A DNA stretch of 64,000 nt from Rickettsia helvetica (lineage in GTDB: Bacteria > Pseudomonadota > Alphaproteobacteria > Rickettsiales > Rickettsiaceae). Below the pieces are notes generated by a model that was not told the origin of the DNA, did no database searches, and saw only the letters and a program-made list of their open reading frames with translations. Position 1 is the first letter of the stretch. Each line of letters opens with the position of its first letter. Shown one piece after another: positions 27,978 to 37,191 of the stretch. The DNA is taken from positions 682,001 to 746,000 of the forward strand of contig NZ_OZ018776.1 in assembly GCF_963970025.1 (NCBI RefSeq), in the 5' to 3' direction. A program made the position numbers and the translations under genes.

Positions 27978-28040
27978 TCTTCTTATTTTTCCTTATCTAA
28001 ATTAGCTCGATTATATATAAAACTTTATATATAACTGAGG

Positions 28041-29975
28041 CTATTTAATTTGATTGATATTTTTGCCTTTTAGCAAATCATTAATTATTATATTAAACTT
28101 TGTATCCATAGATTGCTTTATTTTGGATTTAAAATCTTTAATAGAATTATTAATTAAGATCCGATCTCTAGCGTGTGTGGCTTCTTTTATATTATCTAAT
28201 AAAGAATTAATTATAGATATCTCACTGTCCGATAATAAAGCTGTTAATTCCGCTATAGCACGTTCTATGCTAAAGATTAAAGCCTCTGCTTCAATTACTG
28301 CTTCTTGTAATAATCTTGTAGTATAATCTATTTTAGCATTTTTATAAGCGTTTTCTAACATAATATCAATCTCCGTTTTATCAATACCATGATTTGGCTT
28401 TACTTCTATAGTATGTGATGTATTACTGATTTTCTCATAAGCAGAAACGGATAATATACCGTCTGCGTCAATAGCAAAAGTAACTTCGGCTCTAATATCT
28501 CCTGCTTTCATAGGAGGTAATCCTTTTAACTCAAATCGAGCCAAGCTACGGCAATCTACAGCCATTTCACGTTCACCTTGCAATATATGAAATTGTATAC
28601 CGGTTTGATTATCGGCATAAGTCGTAAATTCTTTTACTACCGAAATAGGAATCGGAGTATTACGCATGATGATTTTTTCAACTATACCACCATATAATTC
28701 CATGCCCAGCGATAGAGGTACTACATCAATCAATAATGAATTTGTATTGGGTGCTATTAAATTTTCTGCTTGTAATGCAGCCCCCCATACAACTGCTTTA
28801 TCAGGATCGATATCTGATAGAATATCTACTTTAAATGCTTTATATAATTCGTCTTTTATTAAAGGAATGCGGGTTGCACCTCCTACTAAAATAACTCCGT
28901 CTATATTTGGATTTCCTGCTTGTTCTAAACACTCTTTAGCTATATTGATAGTATGTTCTACTAAAGGTAAAATTAATTGTTCTAATATTTGCTTATTAAT
29001 TGACATATTATCATTATTAAAACTATCTTTATATGTTAAAGTTTCTTTTGCTTTTTTTGCAAGTTGTAAAGTATCTATAGAATTAGGTAAATCAAATTTA
29101 TTACAAAGATATTGTGTAATTACTACATCTATATCGTCGCCACCAAGCATATTATCGCCATTTGTTGCTATAACTTGAAAAATACCTTCTTGTATATTAA
29201 GAATAGATACATCAAAAGTGCCGCCGCCTAGGTCATATACTAAATAACAACCGTTTTGATTTTTATTTAAGCCGTAAGCATAGGCAGCTGCCGTCGGTTC
29301 GGCAATTAGCCTTAATACTTCAAAACCTGCTATTTTAGCCGCAAGCATTACTTCGCCTCTTGCTGCATCGTTAAAATGTGCAGGTACTGTTATTACTGCT
29401 TTAGTTATATTAGTCTTTAATTGTTTCTCTGCTTGATTTTTTAGGTAAACAAAAACTTCTGCTGCAATTTCAGGAATCCGCATCCTTTTAATAGACATCT
29501 TCCCACACTTCGCTTCTAGAGGTAATTTAGACGTCGAACCGGTACCCACATCCTCGCGTATGTCTATATACGCTGCGGTGCTGCGGTCCGTGTCTCCTTT
29601 AAATTCCTCTCTATAAGCTGGTGTGGGAAGATGTCTATTAGCAAAATTTAGCTTAAGCTCGCCTTTATTTACATCTAAATAATCTTTAACTAAAGAAAAA
29701 AGTGCCGGAGTGTTTAAAATTTCTTTTAATGTTTTACCGAATAATCTTTTAATAGAACGAAGTCCCTTATTATTACCTATAGTAAAATTGTTACTTGTAA
29801 AATCTATAGTAGTTGGGATTAATTCTTTATCATCTATAGATTTAATAACTTTAACTTTTCTATTAGCTGCAATAGCTATTAATGAGTTAGTAGTGCCAAA
29901 ATCGATACCGACTGCTATTTGCTGTTCTTGCTTAAGATCAGCTTGCTCTGGTTCCCTAATTTCTATTATTTGCAT
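28041..29975 (-). CDS. hscA: Fe-S assembly chaperone HscA, with RPE1 inserted in frame
   Basis: HscA is the specialised Hsp70 that, with HscB, releases Fe-S clusters from IscU. The frame opens with AVGIDFGTTNSLIAIA and has the DLGGGTFDVSIL and LIAEPTAAAYAYG ATPase motifs. Residues about 113-161 are foreign: they come from an RPE1 element (29491-29638), giving the RPE1-type string EEFKGDTDRSTAAYIDIRED. Without it the length (about 595-600) would be near normal for HscA. The insert lies in the ATPase domain between motifs and keeps the frame. The gene overlaps hscB by 10 bases. Confidence 0.95.
   Translation of the reverse strand: MQIIEIREPEQADLKQEQQIAVGIDFGTTNSLIAIAANRKVKVIKSIDDKELIPTTIDFTSNNFTIGNNKGLRSIKRLFGKTLKEILNTPALFSLVKDYLDVNKGELKLNFANRHLPTPAYREEFKGDTDRSTAAYIDIREDVGTGSTSKLPLEAKCGKMSIKRMRIPEIAAEVFVYLKNQAEKQLKTNITKAVITVPAHFNDAARGEVMLAAKIAGFEVLRLIAEPTAAAYAYGLNKNQNGCYLVYDLGGGTFDVSILNIQEGIFQVIATNGDNMLGGDDIDVVITQYLCNKFDLPNSIDTLQLAKKAKETLTYKDSFNNDNMSINKQILEQLILPLVEHTINIAKECLEQAGNPNIDGVILVGGATRIPLIKDELYKAFKVDILSDIDPDKAVVWGAALQAENLIAPNTNSLLIDVVPLSLGMELYGGIVEKIIMRNTPIPISVVKEFTTYADNQTGIQFHILQGEREMAVDCRSLARFELKGLPPMKAGDIRAEVTFAIDADGILSVSAYEKISNTSHTIEVKPNHGIDKTEIDIMLENAYKNAKIDYTTRLLQEAVIEAEALIFSIERAIAELTALLSDSEISIINSLLDNIKEATHARDRILINNSIKDFKSKIKQSMDTKFNIIINDLLKGKNINQIK
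29491..29638. repeat. RPE1 element inside hscA
   Basis: Perfect 18-bp inverted ends: ATAGACATCTTCCCACAC at 29491 and its complement at 29621-29638. The core is the reverse complement of the RPE1 core at 2183, 46486 and 47941. On the coding strand it adds about 49 in-frame codons. Confidence 0.92.
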
Positions 29976-30466
29976 GAATTTATTTTTTCTTGCAGTTTAT
30001 GCAGCAATGTCCCAATATATTTAAGCTTGCTAGTTTTTATAGTTGCGTCTGATAGATTTTGTTCTTCAAAAGCTTGTTTTAAAGAATCAATCTCGAGCTT
30101 TTCCATTAATTCATATTTATCTTTTATTTTTTCTAGATCACTAAATAAGATAGTATTTTCAATTATTTCCATTTCATCCCAGAATATGCTTAATTCTAGC
30201 GGCGAAAGTAAACTGCGTGTTTTTTCATCATTCAAATTTATATTTTGCAAAAGCAGCATATATTCGGCACGCTTTAAGGCATCTTTAAGAGTAGAGTAAG
30301 CGTTATTTAATTCAGCCGCAGTAATTAGATTTTGTTCCTTTGCCTGCAAAGTTTTTGCTTTATCGGGATGATATTTTACCTGCATAGCAAAATATTGCTT
30401 TTCTAATATCTTTAAATCAATATTATACTCTTGCGGGAGCCCTAGTAATTGAAAATAATTTTGCAC
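29966..30466 (-). CDS. hscB: Co-chaperone HscB
   Basis: HscB is the J-type partner of HscA that brings IscU to it. The 166-residue product begins with a J domain (QNYFQLLGLPQEYNID) containing HPD in VKYHPDKA, and ends with the three-helix IscU-binding region. Length is normal (about 170). It overlaps hscA by 10 bases and is first in the hscB-hscA-fdx operon. A strong ribosome site is not evident just before the ATG. Confidence 0.93.
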   Translation of the reverse strand: MQNYFQLLGLPQEYNIDLKILEKQYFAMQVKYHPDKAKTLQAKEQNLITAAELNNAYSTLKDALKRAEYMLLLQNINLNDEKTRSLLSPLELSIFWDEMEIIENTILFSDLEKIKDKYELMEKLEIDSLKQAFEEQNLSDATIKTSKLKYIGTLLHKLQEKINSCK

Positions 30467-30527
30467 TTTTACTTTTTTGTAATTCTAAACTGCTCTATCA
30501 TATATCAAAAATTAAAAAAATACAATT

Positions 30528-31109
30528 ATGGAAGTAGATCTATTACATTTTGAGAAGAAATATCAGGAGTATGTTGTAGCAGGTATAGATGAAGCAGGTA
30601 GAGGACCGCTCGCAGGTCCAGTAGTAGCAAGTGCCGTTATAATAGATAACGCCAATATTATAACGGGTATTAAAGATTCTAAAAAGCTTTCCAAAAAGAA
30701 AAGAGAATTACTATATGAGCAAATAACTAGTAACTATGTTTGGTCAACCGCTATTATTTCTCATACCGAAATTGATGAGATTAATATATTAGAGGCAACT
30801 AAAAAAGCTTGTTCTATTGCTGCGGCAAATCTTACAACTAAGCCGGAGAAAGTTTTAGTTGACGGTAATATGCAGTTTAAGGATGCAAGATTTGTCAGTA
30901 TAGTTAACGGTGATAATTTATCGTTATCGATTGCAGCGGCTTCCATTATTGCAAAAGTTACTAGGGATCGTTTGATGTTAGATTTAAGCACTGAATTCCC
31001 ACAATATTTATGGCACAAAAATTCCGGCTATGGTACTAAAGAGCATATCGAAGCTATTAATACCCACGGCTTATCACCGTATCATAGGAAGAGTTTTAGG
31101 TGTTGTTAA
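30528..31109 (+). CDS. rnhB: Ribonuclease HII
   Basis: RnhB removes RNA from RNA-DNA hybrids, including single ribonucleotides in DNA. The 193-residue protein has the metal-binding start GIDEAGRGPLAGPVVA, the KDSKKLS motif, and later VDGN and ASIIAKVTRDR, with the ending HKNSGYGTKEH and the SPYHRKSF motif. Length matches. It diverges from hscB. The last residues (RCC) may be altered by nearby repeat DNA but the active-site acids are present. Confidence 0.96.
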   Translation: MEVDLLHFEKKYQEYVVAGIDEAGRGPLAGPVVASAVIIDNANIITGIKDSKKLSKKKRELLYEQITSNYVWSTAIISHTEIDEINILEATKKACSIAAANLTTKPEKVLVDGNMQFKDARFVSIVNGDNLSLSIAAASIIAKVTRDRLMLDLSTEFPQYLWHKNSGYGTKEHIEAINTHGLSPYHRKSFRCC

Positions 31110-31136
31110 TAGGCGTTGTTGTGTGGATACTAGAGT

Positions 31137-31246
31137 CGTCATTGCGAACAGCCGTAGGCTGGCGTGGCAATCTCATGAAATAATAACAAATAACAAACTC
31201 CTGAGATTGCTTCGTCAATTACTTCGTAATTTTCCTCGCAATGACG
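31137..31246. repeat. GTCATTGCGAG-family palindromic repeat
   Basis: CGTCATTGCGAACAGCCG on the left and CGTAATTTTCCTCGCAATGACG on the right flank an inner GGCAATCTCATGAAATAATA / CTCCTGAGATTGC pair. Members of this family are found at 33687, 37427, 41633, 51822, 53966, 59091 and 60261, and a partial copy forms the chaB N-terminus. Confidence 0.9.
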
Positions 31247-31311
31247 AAAAAATCGTTCCACGCCACAATGCCTACTCATAATGACGATTTTGGTATCCAC
31301 AACGTACACCA

Positions 31312-33297
31312 TTAACTCAACTCGAGTGCCGCCTCTTCTAGAGTTTTTAGCTGATCACGAAGTTTTGTGGCTTGTTCAAATTCAAGATTACTTGCGGCTT
31401 TAAGCATTTCTTTCTTTAATTTGTCAATATGAGCTTTTAGCTTAGCAGGGTTATCAAATAAATTATGAGTTTGTTTTTTATCAAGCTTACTATCGATTTT
31501 CTCAAGTTCTGCTAAAGCGTGAATAGCACGGTTGATGGTTTTTGGAATTATGCCGTGTTTTTCATTATATTCCTGTTGAATTTGCCTTCTACGCAACGTT
31601 TCACTAACGGCTTTATCAATAGATTTAGTCATTTTATCGGCATAAAGTATAACTTTACCCTCGCTATTTCTTGCAGCTCTTCCTATTGTTTGTATTAACG
31701 ATACTTCCGACCGCAAAAACCCCTCTTTGTCTGCATCAAGTATAGCAACTAAGCCGCATTCAGGGATATCAAGCCCCTCCCTTAATAGATTAATACCCAC
31801 TAAAATATCAATAGTACCTTGTCTTAAATCTCGTAAAATTTCGATACGTTCTAGAGTATGAACGTTAGAATGTAAATAAGAGGTTTTATATTTTAGTTCC
31901 TGTAAATAGGCGGTTAAATCTTCTGCCATTTTTTTAGTTAAGGTGGTGACTAGAACACGGAAACCTTTAGCGATAGTGCTTTGAATCTCGCTAATTAAAT
32001 CCTCAACTTGGTTAGTAGCAGGTTTGATAATACATTCAGGATCAAGCAGTCCCGTAGGTCTGATAATCAATTCTACAACCGTGCCGCCGGTTTCTTCTAA
32101 CTCGAACAGTCCTGGAGTTGCTGATACAAAAACGGTTTGCGGTCTGAATTTTTCCCATTCTTCAAATTTTAAAGGTCTATTATCAAGAGCAGAGGGCAGA
32201 CGAAACCCATGCTCTACCAAAACTTCTTTCCTTGCTCGATCGCCGTTATACATCGCTCTAATTTGCGGTACGGATACATGGCTTTCATCAACAAATAATA
32301 ACGCATCTTCCGGTAGGTACTCGAATAATGTTGGTGGCGGCTCACCGGCATTACGTCCTGTGAAAAAGCGAGAGTAGTTTTCAACGCCTTTACAGCTGCC
32401 TGTTTCCGTTAACATTTCAAGATCATATTGAGTACGTTGATTTAGCCTTTGCGTTTCAAGTGGTTTATCTTGTGACTTTAAGAACTCTAAGCGTTTTTGT
32501 AATTCTTCTTCAATGCCTGATATGGCATTATTTACCGTTTCTTGAGGCATCACAAAGTGCGAATTACCAAAGACCATAGCTTTATCGAGCTTAGCAAGTT
32601 TTTCGCCTGTTAGGGGATCGAATTCATGTATATACTCAAGTTCATTACCGAAAAACGATAAACGCCAAGCTTTATCGCTATAATGCGAGGGAAAAATATC
32701 GATATTATCCCCTTTAACTCGAAAACAGCCACGCTCAAACCCGATATCGTTACGCTCATATTGTAGATTTACCAAATCATTTAACAGCTTATCACGAGGA
32801 TAGCTTTGACCAGGCTCTAAATTAACCGTCATTTGATAATACAAATCAGGAGAGCCAAGCCCGTAAATACAAGAAATGGAAGAAACTACTATAACGTCAC
32901 GACGCTCTAATAACGATCTTGTAGCGGAATGACGCATTAAATCAATCTGCTCATTAATTGATGAGTCTTTTTCTATAAAAGTATCGGTGCGTGCTATATA
33001 TGCTTCGGGCTGGTAATAATCATAATATGAGATAAAATACTCAACGGCATTCTTTGGAAAAATCGATTTCATCTCTGAATAGATTTGGGCAGCTAAAGTT
33101 TTATTATGAGCCATAATAAGAGTAGGGCGATTAGTTCTCTCTATAATATTCGCCATAGTAAAAGTTTTGCCTGATCCCGTAATACCAAGCAACATTTGTG
33201 AGCGTTTCTTACTATTTAATCCTATTATAATTTCATCTATTGCTTTTGGTTGATCGCCTGCTGGTTTATATTCTGAGATAATAGAAAAATTATTCAT
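31312..33297 (-). CDS. uvrB: Excinuclease ABC subunit B
   Basis: UvrB is the damage-verifying helicase of nucleotide excision repair. The 661-residue product has Walker A GITGSGKT near residue 40, the beta-hairpin region (YYDYYQPEAYI), helicase motifs including DESHVSVPQ and QTIGRAARN, and a C-terminal UVR domain (MLKAASNLEFEQATKLRDQ) that contacts UvrC/UvrA. Length is normal. It is convergent with rnhB and divergent from grxC. The frame is clean with no RPE insertion. Confidence 0.98.
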   Translation of the reverse strand: MNNFSIISEYKPAGDQPKAIDEIIIGLNSKKRSQMLLGITGSGKTFTMANIIERTNRPTLIMAHNKTLAAQIYSEMKSIFPKNAVEYFISYYDYYQPEAYIARTDTFIEKDSSINEQIDLMRHSATRSLLERRDVIVVSSISCIYGLGSPDLYYQMTVNLEPGQSYPRDKLLNDLVNLQYERNDIGFERGCFRVKGDNIDIFPSHYSDKAWRLSFFGNELEYIHEFDPLTGEKLAKLDKAMVFGNSHFVMPQETVNNAISGIEEELQKRLEFLKSQDKPLETQRLNQRTQYDLEMLTETGSCKGVENYSRFFTGRNAGEPPPTLFEYLPEDALLFVDESHVSVPQIRAMYNGDRARKEVLVEHGFRLPSALDNRPLKFEEWEKFRPQTVFVSATPGLFELEETGGTVVELIIRPTGLLDPECIIKPATNQVEDLISEIQSTIAKGFRVLVTTLTKKMAEDLTAYLQELKYKTSYLHSNVHTLERIEILRDLRQGTIDILVGINLLREGLDIPECGLVAILDADKEGFLRSEVSLIQTIGRAARNSEGKVILYADKMTKSIDKAVSETLRRRQIQQEYNEKHGIIPKTINRAIHALAELEKIDSKLDKKQTHNLFDNPAKLKAHIDKLKKEMLKAASNLEFEQATKLRDQLKTLEEAALELS

Positions 33298-33367
33298 GCA
33301 TTTTTACTTGCTTTAAAAACTATAGTTTAAGATAATATATTAAAATCTAACAAAAAAATATAACATT

Positions 33368-33676
33368 ATGAATAAAGCTATATTACACACAATTATTATT
33401 TATACTCTCGCTAGTTGTCCTTATTGTATAAAAGCTAAAGCATTGCTTGATGAGAAAAATGTTGCTTATGAGGAAATTGAAGTAAGTAATTTTACTCAGG
33501 AAGAGAAAGAAAAATTTATTAAGAAAGCCGGTGGAAAAAAGACCGTCCCGCAGATATTTATAGATAATATGCATGTTGGCGGTTGTGATGATCTGTTTGA
33601 TCTTGAAAAAGAGGGAAGGCTAGATAAGTTGTTAGAAAATCAGCCGAAGAAGACTTTGCCTGCTGCCGGGGCGTAA
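33368..33676 (+). CDS. grxC: Glutaredoxin 3
   Basis: A 102-residue dithiol glutaredoxin with active site CPYC at residues 17-20, the TVPQIFID cis-Pro motif and the GGCDDLFDLE glutathione-binding end. It reduces protein disulphides with glutathione. The C-terminal NQPKKTLPAAGA tail is a short extension beyond the usual end. It lies just upstream of the Atm1-like exporter, which may have a glutathione-linked role in Fe-S metabolism, but a repeat of about 100 bases separates them. Confidence 0.95.
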   Translation: MNKAILHTIIIYTLASCPYCIKAKALLDEKNVAYEEIEVSNFTQEEKEKFIKKAGGKKTVPQIFIDNMHVGGCDDLFDLEKEGRLDKLLENQPKKTLPAAGA

Positions 33677-33686
33677 TTAATAAAAA

Positions 33687-33787
33687 CGTCATTGCGAGGA
33701 AATTGCATAGCAATTGACGAAGCAATCTCAGGAGTTTATTATGATTTCATGAGATTGCCACGCAGCCTATGGCTGTTCGCAATGACG
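33687..33787. repeat. GTCATTGCGAG-family palindromic repeat before the exporter gene
   Basis: CGTCATTGCGAGGAAATTGC on the left and GCTGTTCGCAATGACG on the right. An open frame through this repeat would extend the exporter N-terminus by 24 codons, but this is not conserved-looking protein. Confidence 0.88.
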
Positions 33788-33840
33788 ATTTAGGCTCCAT
33801 GCAACAATGCCCGCTCGCAATGACGCTGAAAACTTCAAAA

Positions 33841-35607
33841 ATGTTCAAAAACAACAATCACAAAAATTCATTCTATCTACTTCTGCCGTATTTATGGTCG
33901 AAGGATGTTGATATACGCCTGCGTATTGTTACCTCTCTTATTTGTCTAGTCATAGCTAAAGTAATAAATATTTTTGTTCCGATTGTTTATAAATGTATAA
34001 TAGATGGGCTAAATAAAAATTTTGCTCTTTTGGTTATTATCGGGATTATTGTTGCATATGGCGGAACAAAAATACTTGTTCAAATTTTCAGTGAATTACG
34101 AAATATTATTTTTTCAAAGGTAGGACATCAAGCAACACGCTTAGTTGCTCTAAATGTCTTTAAGCACATGCATAATTTAAGTATGCGTTTTCACATTACT
34201 AGAAAAACAGGAGGCTTAAGTAGGTCAATAGAGCGTGGTACTAAAGGTATTGAAGTGGTGCTGCGATATTCATTATTTAATATTTTCCCGACAAGCGTAG
34301 AAATTATACTAGTAAGCGGGATGTTATGGTATGTTTACGGTATTTGGTTTGCCGTGACTATCTTAATAACAATGATAGTTTATGTTGGCTATACTTTCTT
34401 AATCAGTACTTGGCGTATTTCTTTTGCAAGGGAAATGAACCAAAGCGATAACACTGCCAATAATAGGGCGATCGATAGTTTACTGAATTTTGAAACCGTT
34501 AAATATTTCGGTAATGAAGAATATGAGGCGGTAAAGTTTAATGAGGCTTTACAAACTTATGAAAAATCAGCCACTAAAACTACTAACAGCCTATCGATTT
34601 TAAATATAGGGCAGGATGTTATAATATCCTTAGGGCTTGTTAGCCTTATGATACTTTCGGCAAATGCTATTAATCAGAATAAAATGACCGTCGGCGATTT
34701 AATAATGGTTAATACTTATCTATTTCAGCTATCAATTCCGCTTTCAATACTTGGCTTTGCCTATAGAGAAATTAAAAACGCTCTAGTTAGTATGGAAGAT
34801 ATGTTTAAGCTGCTTGATATACCGGCAGAAGTACAGGATGCGGTAGATGCTAAGGAGCTAATTATCTCAAAAGGTGAGGTTAGTTTCGATAATGTTAGCT
34901 TTGCTTATAATCAGGAACGTCCGATTTTGCATAATATAAGTTTTACGATCAAGAGCGGTAAAATCTTAGCAGTAGTCGGTAGTAGCGGGGCAGGGAAATC
35001 GACGATATCACGCTTGCTATTTAGGTTTTACGATATTAATGGCGGCAATATTACTATAGACGATCAAGATATAAGAGAAGTAACGCAACAGTCGCTTCGT
35101 AAATCTATCGGAATTGTCCCGCAAGATACGGTGTTGTTTAACGATACGATATATTACAATATTGCGTACGGTAATAATGCAGCTAGTTATGATAAAGTTA
35201 TAGCAGCCTCAAAAAATGCTCATATTCATGAGTTTATTAGCATGCTACCCGAAGGGTATGAGACGCAGGTAGGCGAGAGAGGCTTAAAGCTTTCGGGTGG
35301 TGAGAAACAGCGTATTGCAATCGCAAGAACCATCCTAAAAAATCCGGCAATATATGTTTTTGATGAAGCAACTAGCTCGCTTGATACTAAAACCGACAAG
35401 CTAATTCAAGCAAGCCTTAAAGAGCTCTCGGCATGCCATACTACCCTTATCATTGCCCATAGACTATCAACTATTATCGATGCAGACGAGATTATCGTTT
35501 TGGATAACGGCTATATAGTCGAACGAGGCAACCATAAAACCTTGCTACAGCACAAAGGCTATTATGCCGAACTTTGGTATAAACAGCAGGAAGAGGAGCA
35601 AAAGTAA
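33841..35607 (+). CDS. Atm1/HMT1-like ABC exporter
   Basis: A half-transporter of 588 residues: six membrane helices in the first 320 residues, then an ATPase domain with Walker A GSSGAGKST, signature LSGGEKQR and Walker B IYVFDEATS. The layout and stretches such as LNFETVKYFGNEEYE mark it as the Atm1/ABCB7 type, which in mitochondria and alphaproteobacteria exports glutathione-linked sulphur compounds or metal conjugates. I chose ATG 33841; the longer frame from 33769 reads through a repeat. It may be linked functionally to glutaredoxin just upstream. Confidence 0.92.
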   Translation: MFKNNNHKNSFYLLLPYLWSKDVDIRLRIVTSLICLVIAKVINIFVPIVYKCIIDGLNKNFALLVIIGIIVAYGGTKILVQIFSELRNIIFSKVGHQATRLVALNVFKHMHNLSMRFHITRKTGGLSRSIERGTKGIEVVLRYSLFNIFPTSVEIILVSGMLWYVYGIWFAVTILITMIVYVGYTFLISTWRISFAREMNQSDNTANNRAIDSLLNFETVKYFGNEEYEAVKFNEALQTYEKSATKTTNSLSILNIGQDVIISLGLVSLMILSANAINQNKMTVGDLIMVNTYLFQLSIPLSILGFAYREIKNALVSMEDMFKLLDIPAEVQDAVDAKELIISKGEVSFDNVSFAYNQERPILHNISFTIKSGKILAVVGSSGAGKSTISRLLFRFYDINGGNITIDDQDIREVTQQSLRKSIGIVPQDTVLFNDTIYYNIAYGNNAASYDKVIAASKNAHIHEFISMLPEGYETQVGERGLKLSGGEKQRIAIARTILKNPAIYVFDEATSSLDTKTDKLIQASLKELSACHTTLIIAHRLSTIIDADEIIVLDNGYIVERGNHKTLLQHKGYYAELWYKQQEEEQK

Positions 35608-35633
35608 ATAAAATACTAATAAATTAATATATC

Positions 35634-35662
35634 TTTACTTAATTTATAATTTTGTGTATAAT
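35634..35662 (+). promoter_or_regulatory. Promoter for the gene at 35693
   Basis: TTTACT (35634-35639), 17-base spacer, TATAAT (35657-35662). The start ATG 35693 follows an AAGGTAAAG ribosome site. This is one of the clearest sigma-70-like promoters in the window. Confidence 0.7.
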
Positions 35663-35692
35663 AGTTTTTTAACAAAAAATAAGGTAAAGATT

Positions 35693-36241
35693 ATGCCAGA
35701 AAATACAGCAATACGTAATGGTGCTAGCGTAGAGAATCTAGGAGCATCGGGTAGTCCGGTAGTAGGTGGTGATACGCTTACATTTGGGAGTCCCTCCGAT
35801 ATTTATAATAATTTAGTTAATGAAACAATAAATGCGAATGGAGTGCGTGTTATTATAGATAACCCTATAGTTAATTTAAACCTAGTGGAAATCAGAAATG
35901 TTAGTACTTCGCATACCAACCCTATTTCTTTTTCAAATGATGAGACAAGAGTTTCGGTTAGAGCTAAACCTCAGGTTATTACAGAAGTTAAAAATTATAA
36001 CACCATAAGCTTGTCGAATGAGAAAAAGATTGTTTGGGACGGAGCAGAAATTTTATGGATATATGATACTAAATCAAATGATATAGATGCAATTCTTATT
36101 AAAGATATTAGATTCAACTTTAAAGATATTAAATTCAAGTTTTGTTGTTCTAAAAATAATTTTGATCATAATGATAATGAAGGAGAAGGCTTTAGGATAT
36201 TGATTGGCGATTCCCACCATAGCCTTATAGAGGTTTGTTAG
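35693..36241 (+). CDS. Hypothetical protein, 182 residues
   Basis: I do not recognise it. The N-terminal part is rich in Gly, Asn and Ser (SVENLGASGSPVVGGDTLTFG), with no signal peptide or membrane helix. Later it is mostly polar with beta-like strands. A short tandem repeat IKDIRFNFKDIKFKF precedes a Cys-rich CCSKNNFDHND stretch. The strong promoter and ribosome site suggest it is or was expressed. The abrupt end SLIEVC, next to repeat DNA, may mean the 3' end was cut. It could be an unrecognised secreted or surface protein. Confidence 0.55.
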   Translation: MPENTAIRNGASVENLGASGSPVVGGDTLTFGSPSDIYNNLVNETINANGVRVIIDNPIVNLNLVEIRNVSTSHTNPISFSNDETRVSVRAKPQVITEVKNYNTISLSNEKKIVWDGAEILWIYDTKSNDIDAILIKDIRFNFKDIKFKFCCSKNNFDHNDNEGEGFRILIGDSHHSLIEVC

Positions 36242-36627
36242 TTTAACCTACTAAAGGTATTATTGTATGCCTCAATGTCCTAGCTAAAAGCAGGTATCCG
36301 GCTCTTTCCATTGTCACCTCGTGGCTTGACCATGGAGTCTAGAAAAAAATTAAAAAAGACTAGAACCCGCAATCAAGTTAGCTAGGATGACATTAAAGGT
36401 TACTGGATTCTTGCTTCTGCAGGAATGATATCGATAGATAATTGACATTTTTAAAAAATTGAGTAAAATCTCCTGCAGGAATAGCGGCGACATTATTCCG
36501 GGGTTTCAAAGCCCTTTACACAGATGGTTAGCATTACCCATTTAAAAATGCTCCTCAACTTTTTCATGGTCGGGGAGATATTAGGTATGTCCAAGGTTTA
36601 AGGTGTAAACTTTAAGCCTAAAGCCTA
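36242..36627. other. Gene-poor region with degenerate repeats
   Basis: No credible ORF. Around 36311-36430 there are remnants of the GTCATCCC and related repeats (TCACCTCGTGGCTTGACC, CTAGGATGACATT, CTTCTGCAGGAATGATA). A block at 36480-36600 has higher GC and no match I can name. Confidence 0.5.
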
Positions 36628-36676
36628 AATTTTTGATATAGCTTACTATTTTTTAGTAATGCTGCGTGGCTACTGT
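36628..36676 (-). pseudogene. 49-bp fragment of an ABC exporter gene
   Basis: This stretch matches 54154-54202, in the 3' end of the ABC exporter gene at 54120-55889, at 48 of 49 positions and in the same orientation. Nothing else of the gene is beside it. It is a remnant of a second gene copy or of a small duplication. Confidence 0.85.
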
Positions 36677-36787
36677 TCATAGCTGTTGTTCTATATGGTG
36701 TGTTACTAACGCCCTGGTGATTGTGTTTAAGAAGTCAAGATAATTTGTTTATATTGCTCCTGCCAAGGTCGTTTGTTTTTAACAATG

Positions 36788-36910
36788 TTATTGATCATTA
36801 TTAAAAACTTTATATTTATTCAATGGGTGTAACCAGACGTCTAAAGTATCTTCAGATACATCGATACCTATAAAGATATGCTTTGTTATGTTTTTCTCTC
36901 CTGTCCCATG
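36788..36910 (-). pseudogene. IS110-type transposase N-terminal remnant
   Basis: The minus strand reads KHIFIGIDVSEDTLDVWLHP, which matches the DEDD-type N-terminus of IS110-family transposases, including the first Asp in GIDV. It ends at an in-frame TAA at 36788-36790 after about 37 codons; further codons are broken. No complete element remains. Confidence 0.75.
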
Positions 36911-36913
36911 TAC

Positions 36914-36969
36914 GAGCAAGGGGGTTATTCACTTGATCTTAATGGTTGATCGTGAATAACCCCTTGCTC
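36914..36969. repeat. Strong hairpin beside the IS110 remnant
   Basis: GAGCAAGGGGGTTATTCAC and GTGAATAACCCCTTGCTC form an 18-bp stem with one bulged G and a 19-base loop. It may be an end or regulatory hairpin of the mobile element, or a separate small repeat. From 36970 to 37191 no gene is seen, but two more hairpins are present: GTAAGGAG/CTCCTTAC (37004-37073) and CCACCAAGAG/CTCTTCGGTGG (37122-37150). Confidence 0.7.
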
Positions 36970-37191
36970 TATTGATTTGTTTGGAACCAAATGAAGTAAG
37001 GAGAACACACCGGGGCACGGTTCATTAATTATAATTAAATTAATAACCTGACCACCATCGTTACCTCCTTACAGTATCTAGAATTATGCATTATTCTAAA
37101 CACTTATTAAATACATAGACCACCAAGAGTTTATTTCTCTTCGGTGGTTGAAACTTGAGCAATTTAAGTTTAATCAATAGGGAGTAATTAC

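Noticed and set aside
31137..31246. Possible CRISPR-like repeats from repeated GTCATTGCGAG units
   Set aside because: Copies are dispersed, kilobases apart, with inverted arms and no regular spacers; no cas genes are present.
33769..33840. 24-codon N-terminal extension of the Atm1-like exporter
   Set aside because: These codons are repeat DNA (AVRNDDLGSMQQ); the conserved protein starts at ATG 33841.
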